NCBI GenBank assembly: GCA_001312505.1
Contig: BBDW01000004.1
Coordinates: forward strand, 62,001 to 126,000
DNA: 64,000 bases
Direction: 5' to 3'
From: Mediterraneibacter faecis JCM 15917
Lineage (GTDB): Bacteria > Bacillota > Clostridia > Lachnospirales > Lachnospiraceae
Shown piece by piece: positions 19,239 to 28,088 of this stretch (positions are counted from its first letter, which is position 1; each line of letters starts with the position of its first letter). Position numbers and translations under genes: made by a program. The notes under the pieces are model-generated. The model did no database searches. It was not told the origin of the DNA and saw nothing but the letters and a program-made list of their open reading frames with translations.

Positions 19239-20216
19239 ATGTATCTGACAACAGTGAAAGAACTTGGAACAGCATTACTGACAAAGGGGGGGACAGCTTT
19301 TGCATTGGCCCAAACAGCAACGCAGACGAATAACAGTTCCGTCAATGATGTGCTTGATTCTGCACAGGAAGTAACAGCAAGTACAGCAGATGAAGTGAAT
19401 CGCTTTGTACAATATTTTAATGATAATATTCCGAATCTGATTGCCTTTGGGTTGAAGGTGATTTTCGCGATAGTATTTTACCTGATCGGATCTAAGGTGA
19501 TATCTGTTATACGTAAAGTGGTAGGCAAATCAATGGAGAGATCCAATGCGGATGTTGGAGTTCGTCAGTTTGTTGATTCTATGTTGAAATTTGGGTTATA
19601 CGCACTTCTGATCTTTATGATCGCAACAAAATTTGGCGTGGAATCTTCTTCTGTAGCAGCGATCATCGCTTCCGCCGGTGTGGCAATCGGTCTGGCATTA
19701 CAAGGGAGTCTGTCGAACTTTGCAGGAGGTATCTTGATTCTTCTTCTCAGACCATTTGCAGTTGGAGATTATATTATTGTGAATTCAGAGGGAATCGAAG
19801 GAACTGTAAAGGTAATTCAGATCTTCTATACAAAGATGACAACAATCGATAATAAGACGATCGTTGTGCCAAACAGTATTCTGACAAGTAATAGTCTGAC
19901 AAATGTAACAGCAAGACCGGAACGTCAGCTGGATCTTAAAGTAGGAATTTCTTATGAATCTGATCTGAAGAAAGCAAAAGAGATCGTAGAGAATCTTCTA
20001 CTGAAGGATGAAGATGTTATTCAGGATGAAGAGATTAAAGTGTTCATATCAGAACTTGCAGACAGCAGTGTTGTGATCGGACTTAGAGCCTGGGTGAAGA
20101 CAGAAGCTTACTGGGCAACGCGCTGGAGAATCCTTGAGGAGATTAAAATGTCTTTTGATGAGGAAGGCATTGACATCCCATATAATCAGTTGACAGTTCA
20201 TATGGCAAATCATTAG
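19239..20216 (+). CDS. mscS: MscS-type mechanosensitive ion channel
   Basis: 325 residues. Three predicted membrane helices: around IAFGLKVIFAIVFYLIGS, FGLYALLIFMIAT, and the pore helix ASAGVAIGLALQGSLSNFAGG. The beta domain follows (VGDYIIVNSEGIEGTV, TIDNKTIVVPNSILT). It opens under hypo-osmotic shock and releases solutes. An N-terminal stretch of about 65 residues before the first helix is Ala/Thr/Ser-rich and contains a G7-encoded GG (19286-19292). The ATG follows AAGGAGG. Confidence 0.93.
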   Translation: MYLTTVKELGTALLTKGGTAFALAQTATQTNNSSVNDVLDSAQEVTASTADEVNRFVQYFNDNIPNLIAFGLKVIFAIVFYLIGSKVISVIRKVVGKSMERSNADVGVRQFVDSMLKFGLYALLIFMIATKFGVESSSVAAIIASAGVAIGLALQGSLSNFAGGILILLLRPFAVGDYIIVNSEGIEGTVKVIQIFYTKMTTIDNKTIVVPNSILTSNSLTNVTARPERQLDLKVGISYESDLKKAKEIVENLLLKDEDVIQDEEIKVFISELADSSVVIGLRAWVKTEAYWATRWRILEEIKMSFDEEGIDIPYNQLTVHMANH

Positions 20217-20267
20217 TTATTATTTATTAGAATGATAAAAGTCTATAGAAGTTGATTAAAAAAGAGG

Positions 20268-20296
20268 TTGAAATTTATATCCAAACGCGATATAAT
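20268..20296 (+). promoter_or_regulatory. Promoter of tRNA-Thr
   Basis: TTGAAA (20268-20273) and a consensus TATAAT (20291-20296), 17-base spacer. The tRNA starts 31 bases downstream; a short GTCGTCA/TGACGAC hairpin lies in the leader. Confidence 0.85.
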
Positions 20297-20326
20297 AACA
20301 AAGGTCGTCAGAATTGACGACCATAT

Positions 20327-20399
20327 GCCGAAATAGCTCAGTTGGTAGAGCACTTCACTCGTAATGAAGGGGTCGTCGGTTCGAGTCCGATTTTCGGCT
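20327..20399 (+). tRNA. tRNA-Thr (anticodon CGT)
   Basis: 73 bases that fold as a complete cloverleaf: acceptor GCCGAAA/TTTCGGC, D arm GCTC..GAGC, anticodon arm CTTCA-CTCGTAA-TGAAG, variable loop GGGTC, T arm GTCGG-TTCGAGT-CCGAT, discriminator T. The anticodon CGT reads ACG. CCA is not encoded. Confidence 0.96.
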
Positions 20400-20408
20400 G
20401 AAGAGTAA

Positions 20409-20458
20409 AGACCGTTGTTGATTTCAGTTGTATCTGGAATCAGCAGCGGTTTTTTATA
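20409..20458 (+). terminator. Terminator of tRNA-Thr
   Basis: ACCGTTGTTGATT pairs imperfectly with AATCAGCAGCGGT, followed by TTTTTATATA. The remaining stretch 20460-20700 shows no gene, only AT-rich sequence and the next ribosome site (AGAGGGTG). Confidence 0.85.
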
Positions 20459-20700
20459 TATTAGGAAAGTTCTTTCCTAATATATAAAACGCTCCGCTCA
20501 GGATGCGCACTTATAACGAACTTAGAACGGATACGAAAAAGCATCTTGACGAAGGAAATGAAAATGGATACAATATTGTTACGAGTTTATAAAAAAGATG
20601 AAAAATTTTCTCTAATAAAGTAAAAAGAAATAAAAATTAATTCTTTTAAAACAAGATTAGACAGAAGCAGAGAAATAGAAAAAATACAGAGGGTGAAAAT

Positions 20701-21443
20701 ATGGCATCAGTACAGACAAAAGATTACATTGTGCAGTTAATTAAAGAGGAGATTCTTTCAGGAGTTATGAAACCGGGAGAAGAGCTGGCACAGGAAGCAC
20801 TTGCAGAGCGTCTTGGTGTTTCAAGAATGCCGATCCGTGAGGCATTACAGAATCTTGTTCAGGAGGGATTTGCGGTACGTCTTCCAAACCGCCATATCCA
20901 GGCAGTAGTTTTGAGCGCACAGCAGATTCATGATGTATTTCATGTGATTGCAGCGATGGCAGCAGAGAATACGATCTTAGTTGCAAAGAAAGAGCAGATG
21001 CTTCGAAGGAAAAATGTGGAACAAACGAGTCAGACAGAATTCGAAGAAGATGGACAGAGCAAGCTTTTCCTTGAGCAAGAGATTGAGAAAACTCCAAGCG
21101 AGCAGCTTTTCCAGATACTTTCCGGCATGGAGAATGCGTTGAGACCAGAGAAGAAGGCAGAGTGGAGATGGTTTATCAGGAGAGACTCATCAGTTTGTTT
21201 GAGAATCCATATCTGTCACAGCTTCAGGGGAAGACGATGGATGGTTATGTAGCTTATGCAATTGAGAAAATGGGAGATAAGCAGCAGAAGTTAGAGCAGC
21301 TTCGCCGTATCACAGAAGGTATTGCAGAGAATAGTGAGCAGAAGATCCGAATGGGACTTCGAGAATACTATCTTTCTTATGCTGATGCTTTTGTAGAAAG
21401 ATGGGAGAAGAAGGCAGAAGAAACAGAAAAAACAGAAAAATAG
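20701..21443 (+). pseudogene. GntR family transcriptional regulator (FCD type), one frameshift
   Basis: The N-terminal winged helix is clear (IKEEILSGVMKPGEELAQEA, then LAERLGVSRMPIREALQNLV). The C-terminal part is helical (GIAENSEQKIRMGLREYYLS), as in ligand-binding FCD domains, although metal-binding His residues are not obvious. The frame breaks near 21162; restoring one T (GAGTGGAG to GAGTTGGAG) gives AELEMVYQERLISLFENPYL. Repaired length is about 247 residues. It is followed at once by a terminator; its target is unknown. Confidence 0.75.
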
Positions 21444-21453
21444 GTTGAATTGT

Positions 21454-21502
21454 TATAGGGGTGATTACATACGTATGTAGGTTGTAATCACCCCTTTTTC
21501 TA
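21454..21502 (+). terminator. Terminator after the GntR gene
   Basis: AGGGGTGATTAC pairs with GTAATCACCCCT, loop contains an ACATACGTATGTA palindrome, followed by TTTTTCTAT. Confidence 0.88.
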
Positions 21503-21670
21503 TAAACAAAGTTTTATCTAGATTTGTTAGTGAGCAATTGCTATGGTAGCAAAGGCACCTCATGTTCGTCATTTCGTACAAGATGTGTTAAAAAAACACT
21601 GGATTATATCGCAAATATGATGATAAAATATAAATCAGATGATGGGTTAGAAAATTGGAAAGGGAGGACG

Positions 21671-22723
21671 ATGGAAAAAGCACGACAAGTAAAAAGAGTC
21701 CTGCTGCAGGCAATTAAGATTGCGGTGGGCAGCAGTGTAGCAATTTATCTAGCGCATATACTGGGATTGGAGTATGAGGCATCTGCCGGAAGTATCACAC
21801 TGCTTACGTTGGTAACAACAAAATGGGAGACGGTGAAATTATCTTTTTATCGTATGGCGACATTTGTTTTGGCGGTAGTTCTGGCGGCGTTGACATTTGG
21901 ACATATGACGAGTTCCTGGCTTGCGTATGGAATCTATGTATTTCTGATCGTTGCGGTCAGTCATAGTCTTGGATGGTCGGCAACAATTTCGGTAAATGCC
22001 GTTATCGGCACACATTTTCTTATGACAAGAGATTTTAGTCCGGAGTTTATTCGCAATGAGCTGTTTTTAGTAATGATTGGAATCACAATCGCGATTGTAC
22101 TGAATTTGTTCTATGATTATGAAGGACAGAGACAGGATCTGATTCGTTATATGAGGGAGACAGAGAATCAGCTACAGATTCTTTTGTGTGAACTTGCAGC
22201 GTATCTTCATAATAAAGATATGGAGATTAATGTCTGGGATCAGATCATCGCCTTTGAGGGGGGGAGAATGCATGAATTTATCAAGGCAGCGTATGATTAC
22301 CAGGATAATACATTTCATTCGCATCCGGGATACTATATAGATTACTTTGAAATGCGTCTGGCGCAGCTGCAGGTACTTCATAACCTGCATTATGAGATCA
22401 AGAAGATCCGTAAGATGCCGAAGCAGGCACTTGTGATCGCAGATTATATCATGTATATGGCAGATTATGTTGTTGAGATGAATATTCCAGATCAGCAGAT
22501 TGAGAAGTTGGAAGAGATTTCGGAGCAAATGAAGCAAGAAGAACTTCCAAAGACGCGCGAAGAGTTCGAAGGACGAGCACTTCTGTATCATATTTTGATG
22601 GATCTGGAGGAATTTCTTGTATATAAGAAGCGATTTGTGAATGGATTGGATGAGAAGAAGCTTCGTATCTACTGGAAACAGGAGATGGAGCAAAAAGATA
22701 GCGCAAACGAGTTGCAGAAATGA
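21671..22723 (+). CDS. Aromatic acid exporter family protein (DUF939-like)
   Basis: 350 residues from ATG 21671, chosen because GGGAGGACG precedes it; an upstream extension in frame has no ribosome site. The N-terminal half has about four to five membrane helices (KIAVGSSVAIYLAHILGLEY, MATFVLAVVLAALTFGHM) typical of the ArAE_1/DUF939 family; the C-terminal half is a soluble helical domain (DFLVYKKRF-like end). Such proteins are proposed to export aromatic or other acids. A G7 run (22258-22264) gives FEGGRMHEF within the soluble domain. Function inferred from family only. Confidence 0.8.
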   Translation: MEKARQVKRVLLQAIKIAVGSSVAIYLAHILGLEYEASAGSITLLTLVTTKWETVKLSFYRMATFVLAVVLAALTFGHMTSSWLAYGIYVFLIVAVSHSLGWSATISVNAVIGTHFLMTRDFSPEFIRNELFLVMIGITIAIVLNLFYDYEGQRQDLIRYMRETENQLQILLCELAAYLHNKDMEINVWDQIIAFEGGRMHEFIKAAYDYQDNTFHSHPGYYIDYFEMRLAQLQVLHNLHYEIKKIRKMPKQALVIADYIMYMADYVVEMNIPDQQIEKLEEISEQMKQEELPKTREEFEGRALLYHILMDLEEFLVYKKRFVNGLDEKKLRIYWKQEMEQKDSANELQK

Positions 22724-22728
22724 TGAAA

Positions 22729-22790
22729 AGAAACGGATTAAAGTCAGAAGAAACAAAAACAAAGCATTTTCTGATTTTAATCCGTTTTTA
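22729..22790. terminator. Bidirectional terminator between convergent genes
   Basis: AAACGGATTAAAGTCAGAA pairs with TTCTGATTTTAATCCGTTT and is flanked by A-run and T-run, so it can end transcription of both the exporter gene and proB. Confidence 0.85.
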
Positions 22791-22816
22791 TTAATTATAA
22801 TATGTTACTGAAAGAA

Positions 22817-23614
22817 TCAGATTTTTCCCGGGAATAATGTGCCGGCTCTTCCGCCTTTTACAATATCATAAAGGACTTCCGGATGCTTTCCGTTTGTAAC
22901 AATTGTGTTTGTTCCCTGGGAAGTGGCAAGGGATGCGGCCTGAAGTTTTGTACGCATTCCGCCTGTTCCACGTCGGGAACCTGCGCCACCGGCTAAAGCA
23001 TAGACGCTGTCATCAATTGTATCAATCTGATCGATTAGCTGTGCATTTGGATACAATCTTGGATCGTGATCATAAAATCCATCAATGTCGGAGAAAATGA
23101 CCAGATGCTTTGCGCGGCAGAGTACTGCAACGACAGCTGAGAGCATGTCGTTATCACCGAAGAGACGATCCTCGGATTCGATTTCTTTATAGCTTACGGA
23201 GTCATTTTCGTTTACAATCGGGATTACACCCATCTCGAGAAGCGCATTGAATGTATTGATCAGATTTTCCTTTTTTTCTTCTTCTTCAATATCATCTGCA
23301 TTGAGCAGGATCTGGGCAACTGTCTTGTCATAGTCACCGAAGAACTTGTCATACAGATACATCAGACTACACTGTCCAACTGCAGCAGCAGCCTGTTTCA
23401 TACGCATACTGTCTGGTTTAGCAGTCATGTTCAGTTTATTTCTTCCGACTGCGATCGCTCCGGAGGAAACGAGTACAACTTCATATCCCATGTTCTGGAT
23501 ATCAGAAAGTACACAGGCAAGACGGTCTGTTGTACGAAGATCGCTCTTTCCGGCGTCATTGGTAAGTGTAGATGTTCCAACTTTTACTACGATTCGATTA
23601 TTATAAAGTCCCAT
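22817..23614 (-). CDS. proB: Glutamate 5-kinase
   Basis: 265 residues: the amino-acid-kinase domain alone (VKVGTSTLTN, VSSGAIAVG, NENDSVSY, GTGGMRTKLQAA). The PUA domain of longer ProB proteins is absent, as in many Firmicutes. It phosphorylates glutamate at the start of proline synthesis. No proA is adjacent in this window. The start follows an AAGGAG site on the minus strand. Confidence 0.95.
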   Translation of the reverse strand: MGLYNNRIVVKVGTSTLTNDAGKSDLRTTDRLACVLSDIQNMGYEVVLVSSGAIAVGRNKLNMTAKPDSMRMKQAAAAVGQCSLMYLYDKFFGDYDKTVAQILLNADDIEEEEKKENLINTFNALLEMGVIPIVNENDSVSYKEIESEDRLFGDNDMLSAVVAVLCRAKHLVIFSDIDGFYDHDPRLYPNAQLIDQIDTIDDSVYALAGGAGSRRGTGGMRTKLQAASLATSQGTNTIVTNGKHPEVLYDIVKGGRAGTLFPGKI

Positions 23615-23834
23615 AATACATAACTCCTTGCTGAATATCTTTTAAAATAATTTCCGGATGTCAGTTAACAACCAGCCTTGTCTCCTCGACTGTTTTATAG
23701 TATCATACAGTTATCAATTACAAAAGCGAATGTTTCTCATGGATTACATGACAAAATTAAATATAAAGTAAGTGAAGAGATTTTTCGTAGCGAAAACAGA
23801 TGGGAAAATGTAAAGCGAAAGGAGTGTTAAATTC

Positions 23835-24701
23835 ATGGATGGAAGTATTCAGAAATACATGGCATTTGTTAAGACAGTAGAGTGTGGAAGTTTTACAAAG
23901 GCAGCGGAACAGTTGAGTTATTCCCAGTCCGGGATCAGCCGAATGATCAATGATCTGGAAAAGGAATGGAAGGTAGTTCTGCTTGAACGAAGCAAGTCAG
24001 GAGTAAAGCTTACAAGCAGCGGGATGAAGTTACTTCCTTATGCGGAACGGGTCTGCAGAGAATACGAGAAACTTCAATTGGAAGTTGATGAGCTTCAAGG
24101 GTTAAAGTCAGGATTGATCCGTATCGGTACATTTTCCAGCGTAGCAACACATTGGCTGCCGAATATTATCAAGGAATTTCAGAAAAATTATCCAAACATT
24201 GATTACGAGATGCTTTTGGGTGATTATACGGATATTGAAGAATGGATCATGGAAGGGCGAATTGACTGTGGATTCACAAGATTGCCGGTAAGGGATGAGA
24301 TGGATACAATTTTCCTGGAGCAGGATAGGCTGCTTGTCGTGCTTCCGGAAGGACATCCGCTGACAGAACTTCAGAAGATTCCGGTCAGTGCGCTTTGTGA
24401 GGAACCGTTTATGCTATTGGAGAAAGGTGCTAAGGCAGAAGTTTCTGAGATCTTTGAAAGAAGTAATTTAAAGCCGAAAGTACATTTCACAACATGGGAT
24501 GACTACGCGATCATGGCGATGGTTGAGAGTGGGCTTGGAATCAGTGTTTTGCCGGAACTGATTTTGAAACGGATTCCGTATCGAATTGTTACACGAGAAC
24601 TGGAAATCCCGGCGTATCGTAATATAGGACTTGCCATGCGTAACAGAAAAGGTGCAACTCCGGCGGTGAAGCGGTTCCTGGAGTATCTGCAGTATAGATA
24701 A
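23835..24701 (+). CDS. LysR family transcriptional regulator
   Basis: 288 residues. N-terminal helix-turn-helix FVKTVECGSFTKAAEQLSYS QSGISRMINDLEK region, followed by a periplasmic-binding-protein-like effector domain (GLIRIGTFSSVATHWLP, MVESGLGISVLPEL). Divergent from proB, but proB regulation is not demonstrated. Effector unknown. The ATG follows AAAGGAGTG. Confidence 0.93.
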   Translation: MDGSIQKYMAFVKTVECGSFTKAAEQLSYSQSGISRMINDLEKEWKVVLLERSKSGVKLTSSGMKLLPYAERVCREYEKLQLEVDELQGLKSGLIRIGTFSSVATHWLPNIIKEFQKNYPNIDYEMLLGDYTDIEEWIMEGRIDCGFTRLPVRDEMDTIFLEQDRLLVVLPEGHPLTELQKIPVSALCEEPFMLLEKGAKAEVSEIFERSNLKPKVHFTTWDDYAIMAMVESGLGISVLPELILKRIPYRIVTRELEIPAYRNIGLAMRNRKGATPAVKRFLEYLQYR

Positions 24702-24721
24702 TAAGAAATGTGAAACTTTTA

Positions 24722-24863
24722 GTTACTGTTCACTCCCGTGTCAATCACTACGCTGATTGGCACGGAGGATGCACGTTTTATCTTGAATGGCATCTCGCCC
24801 ATCGCCAAAGGCGATTTTAAATGGCGAGATGCGTTGCTGGTCACAGGTACTGTGAACAGTAAC
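24722..24863. repeat. 142-bp element with 12-bp perfect terminal inverted repeats, related to element A
   Basis: Ends GTTACTGTTCAC and GTGAACAGTAAC are perfect inverted repeats. The termini share the ACTGTTCA core with element A, but the interior differs and contains its own stems (CGTGTCAATCA/TGATTGGCACG and CATCTCGCC/GGCGAGATG). It occupies most of the 24702-25028 gap; the rest holds only AT-rich sequence and the GAAGGAGAAA ribosome site of the next gene. Confidence 0.75.
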
Positions 24864-25028
24864 AACTTTTATGAAGTGGTATGTTCTGAATGATAATTTG
24901 CTTGATAGAAGGAAATATATGAGAGTATAATGTTACTATTATGATAAAAAGGGCTTATTCTATGACCGACATTATAAGAGTCATCAGCAATCAGAGAAGA
25001 GCACAAAGATTGAAAGAAGGAGAAAAAG

Positions 25029-25751
25029 ATGGCGATTAAACATATTTTATTTGACTTAGACGGAACACTTTTACCGATGGTACAGGACGAATTTGTCCGT
25101 TTTTATATGCCGCTTCTTGCAAAGGCATATTTGAAGAAAGGCGTGGAAATGGATCCAAAAGGATTCATTGGTGCAGTATGGAAAGGCTATGAGGCGATGG
25201 TGAAAAATGATGGTTCCAGAACAAATCGAGAGGCATTCTGGAGTTATATTGATGAATTCCTGCCGCTTTCTGTGGAAGAATCAGAGGCAATCGCAGATGC
25301 ATTTTATGAGGATGAATTCAATCAGGCCAAGTGCACGACACAGCCGACACCACTTTCAGATATGGTTATAAAAGAGGCGAAGAAGAAAGGCATTGAAGTT
25401 TATCTTGCAACGAACCCGATCTTTCCAAGATGTGCAACAATGAATCGTATCGACTGGGCGGGACTGGATCCGGAAGATTTTAAGATTATTACAACATATG
25501 AAGATCATGTATATTGTAAGCCAAATCCGGAATATTTCCGTCAAATTTTGGAACAGTTTGAGCTTGATCCGTCAGAGTGTCTGATGGTTGGAAATGACGT
25601 GGAGGAAGATCTTGCGATCCGTGCGCTTGGAGTTCCTGTATTTCTTATCACAGATACGATGGAGAATAAGAAAAACCTTCCGATCGACTCCGAATATCAG
25701 GGCTCGATGGAAGAGTTACTGGAATTTGTAAAAGAATTGCCGGAAGTGTAA
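25029..25751 (+). CDS. HAD superfamily hydrolase
   Basis: 240 residues. Motif I DLDGTLLP near residues 9-16 (nucleophile first Asp), motif II around YLATNP, motif III Lys in CKPNPEYF, and motif IV GNDVEEDLA. A helical cap lies between motifs I and II. Probably a small-molecule phosphatase; the substrate cannot be told. Single gene followed by a terminator. Confidence 0.88.
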   Translation: MAIKHILFDLDGTLLPMVQDEFVRFYMPLLAKAYLKKGVEMDPKGFIGAVWKGYEAMVKNDGSRTNREAFWSYIDEFLPLSVEESEAIADAFYEDEFNQAKCTTQPTPLSDMVIKEAKKKGIEVYLATNPIFPRCATMNRIDWAGLDPEDFKIITTYEDHVYCKPNPEYFRQILEQFELDPSECLMVGNDVEEDLAIRALGVPVFLITDTMENKKNLPIDSEYQGSMEELLEFVKELPEV

Positions 25752-25801
25752 GAGCGCGGTGAGAATGTAAAATAAGAATGAAAGATAATCGTTTAATATT
25801 G

Positions 25802-25848
25802 CGAAACACCTTGAGGAGGTATTAGTAAAAAATCTCTTCAAGGTGTTT
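25802..25848 (+). terminator. Terminator after the HAD gene
   Basis: AAACACCTTGAGGAG pairs with CTCTTCAAGGTGTTT across an AT-rich loop, followed by TGTGTTT. Confidence 0.8.
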
Positions 25849-26034
25849 TGTGTTTATAGGAAGCTGAAAACAAGCGTAAGAAAGGCGCAATAGAGAAATT
25901 TGTTTTACATGGATTTAACATAAATCATATCAGAATGTAAAGCAGCATTTGTAAAATAGAACAGAAAAATGGAAAAGAATGTTGTCAGCTTTGTATTTAA
26001 GATGACAACAAAGACTCAGAGAGGGCATTATTAT

Positions 26035-27411
26035 ATGATTAAAATTTATGTGATGGATACCAATGTTCTGATTCAGTCCCCCCCAAATGCGCTTTTTAGT
26101 TTTGAGGATAATCTGGTCGTTCTCCCGATGGTTGTATTGGAAGAACTTGATCATTTGAAAAAAGCAGATGGCGAGACAGGAGCCAATGCAAGAAAATGTA
26201 TCCGTCTGCTTGAAGAACTGCGTCAGAAGGGGAATCTTCTGGAGGGTGTATCCCTTGAGAATGGAGAAATCTGTTGGGTTGAAAAGAATTTTGTAGATGT
26301 TGAACTTCCGGTAGATTTATCTCTGGAGGTCGCAGATAACAGAATCTTAAAGGTTTGCCTTGGATTAAAGAAATCAAGAAAAGAACAGGTTGTTCTTGTG
26401 ACGAAAGATATCCTGCTTCGAATTAAAGCACAGGTGTTGGATCTGTGTGCAGAAGATTTTATTTCCGAGCAGGTGATAGCTCATGACAGACAGTATACCG
26501 GAAGATGTGAAGTTTATGCACCGGATGAATTGTTTAAGGATTTTAAGAAAAAGGGAATACCGGTGGATGAAGTTTATCAATTAGATGAGAATGAGAAAGC
26601 ATTTTGTCCTAATCTTTTGGAAAATCAGTTTGTGATCATTAAATCAGATCAGGCAAGAAAGAAGACACATCTTGGAAGAGTGGAGCATGGAATCCTTCGG
26701 AAACTGGAATTTAGAAAGAGTTCTCCGTATGGAATTTCTCCAAGAAATGCAGGACAGTATTTCTTACAGGAAGCTTTGATGCAGCCAGCAGAGAAAGCAC
26801 CGCTTGTTATTGTCAAAGGAATGGCCGGAACAAGCAAGACATTTTATTCTCTTGCAGTAGGTCTGGAAAAATTGATGAATCATCCGACAGGCGAATACAG
26901 AAAGATTCTTGTCTGTAGACCGAATGCGCAATTTGACGAAGGAATCGGATTCCTTCCGGGAGATGAACAGGAAAAGATTTCTCCGTTGATGCGCCCGGTC
27001 CTTGATAACCTGGAGCAGTTGCTTGATTCGAATGAGGACGAGCGTTATAAAGACGAAGAGGTATTGCGGGATAAAGTGGAGGAAATTTATTCCAGAGGTT
27101 TCATTCAGGCAGAGGCACTGAATTTTATCCGTGGCCGGTCGATCGTCAAGACGTATCTGATCATTGATGAAGCGCAGAATACAACGCCGGATCAGATCAA
27201 AGGCATTATCACAAGAGCAGGAAAGGATACGAAGATCATTCTTTTAGGAGATCCGAATCAGATAGACCGTCCGTTCCTGGATGAGAGAACCAATGGTCTG
27301 AGTTATGCGGCAGAACATATGAAAGGAAGTCCATTGTGCTGGCAACTGACGATGACAGCAGAAGAATGCGAACGTTCAGAACTTGCAATGGAGGCAGTAA
27401 AAAGACTTTGA
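26035..27411 (+). CDS. PhoH family ATPase with N-terminal PIN domain (PhoH2-like)
   Basis: 458 residues from ATG 26035 (upstream ATGs at 25969 lack a ribosome site and a family match). The N-terminal PIN domain has VMDTNVLIQSP and the acidic set needed for RNA cleavage (LEELD, VADNRILKVCL); the C-terminal PhoH ATPase has VKGMAGTSKTFYSLAVG (Walker A, with Ser where Gly is usual), LIIDEAQNTTP (Walker B) and LLGDPNQID. PhoH2 proteins are RNA helicase/RNases. A C7 run (26078-26084) makes QSPPNAL where the family has one Pro. Confidence 0.9.
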   Translation: MIKIYVMDTNVLIQSPPNALFSFEDNLVVLPMVVLEELDHLKKADGETGANARKCIRLLEELRQKGNLLEGVSLENGEICWVEKNFVDVELPVDLSLEVADNRILKVCLGLKKSRKEQVVLVTKDILLRIKAQVLDLCAEDFISEQVIAHDRQYTGRCEVYAPDELFKDFKKKGIPVDEVYQLDENEKAFCPNLLENQFVIIKSDQARKKTHLGRVEHGILRKLEFRKSSPYGISPRNAGQYFLQEALMQPAEKAPLVIVKGMAGTSKTFYSLAVGLEKLMNHPTGEYRKILVCRPNAQFDEGIGFLPGDEQEKISPLMRPVLDNLEQLLDSNEDERYKDEEVLRDKVEEIYSRGFIQAEALNFIRGRSIVKTYLIIDEAQNTTPDQIKGIITRAGKDTKIILLGDPNQIDRPFLDERTNGLSYAAEHMKGSPLCWQLTMTAEECERSELAMEAVKRL

Positions 27412-28070
27412 AAACAACATATAAAGAGATTCGGGAGATAGAAGAAATAAATCTGTTGATCGAACAGGGAAATGCTACTTTAAAAGAGCTTGGATATACA
27501 GAACATTCCAAAAAACATGCCGCAAAAGTATCAGATACTGCAGGCAAGATTCTGACAGAGCTCGGATATGGAAAACATAAGATTGAACTTGCAAGAATCG
27601 CAGGTTATATGCATGACATCGGAAATAGTATTAACAGGCATGATCATGCACACAGCGGTGCACTGCTGGCATATCAGATATTAAAGGATACAGAGATGTC
27701 ATTGAAAGATGTTCTGGTAATTATGACAGCAATCGGTCACCATGACGAGGCAACCGGAGATGCTGTGGATCCGGTATCAGCTGCACTGATACTGGCAGAT
27801 AAGACAGATGTAAGACGAAACCGTGTACAGAATCCGGTTCCGGCAACATTTGACATACATGACAGGGTAAATTATGCAGCCCTGTCAACGAAGTTGACAA
27901 TTCAAAAAGAGAAGAAAGTAATTCAGATGGAACTGGAGCTAGATGATGAAATCTGCACCGTTATGGATTATTTTGAAATCTTTCTGGAGCGTATGATCAT
28001 GTGCAGAAGAGCGGCAGAACGCCTTGACTGTAAATTTAAGCTAATTGCAAATGGCAACAAAATGTGTTAA
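27408..28070 (+). CDS. HD domain phosphohydrolase
   Basis: About 220 residues if translation begins at the TTG at 27408, which overlaps the phoH stop (TTGA) and follows GGAGG; a longer start at 27336 overlaps PhoH by 75 bases. HD motifs: HSKKHAAKVSD, GYMHDIGN, HAHSGALLA, IGHHDEATGDAV and ALILADKTDV. Likely a metal-dependent phosphohydrolase acting on a nucleotide. Overlap with phoH suggests translational coupling; substrate unknown. Confidence 0.85.
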   Translation: MKTTYKEIREIEEINLLIEQGNATLKELGYTEHSKKHAAKVSDTAGKILTELGYGKHKIELARIAGYMHDIGNSINRHDHAHSGALLAYQILKDTEMSLKDVLVIMTAIGHHDEATGDAVDPVSAALILADKTDVRRNRVQNPVPATFDIHDRVNYAALSTKLTIQKEKKVIQMELELDDEICTVMDYFEIFLERMIMCRRAAERLDCKFKLIANGNKMC

Positions 28071-28088
28071 AGGATGGAGAAAATTAAA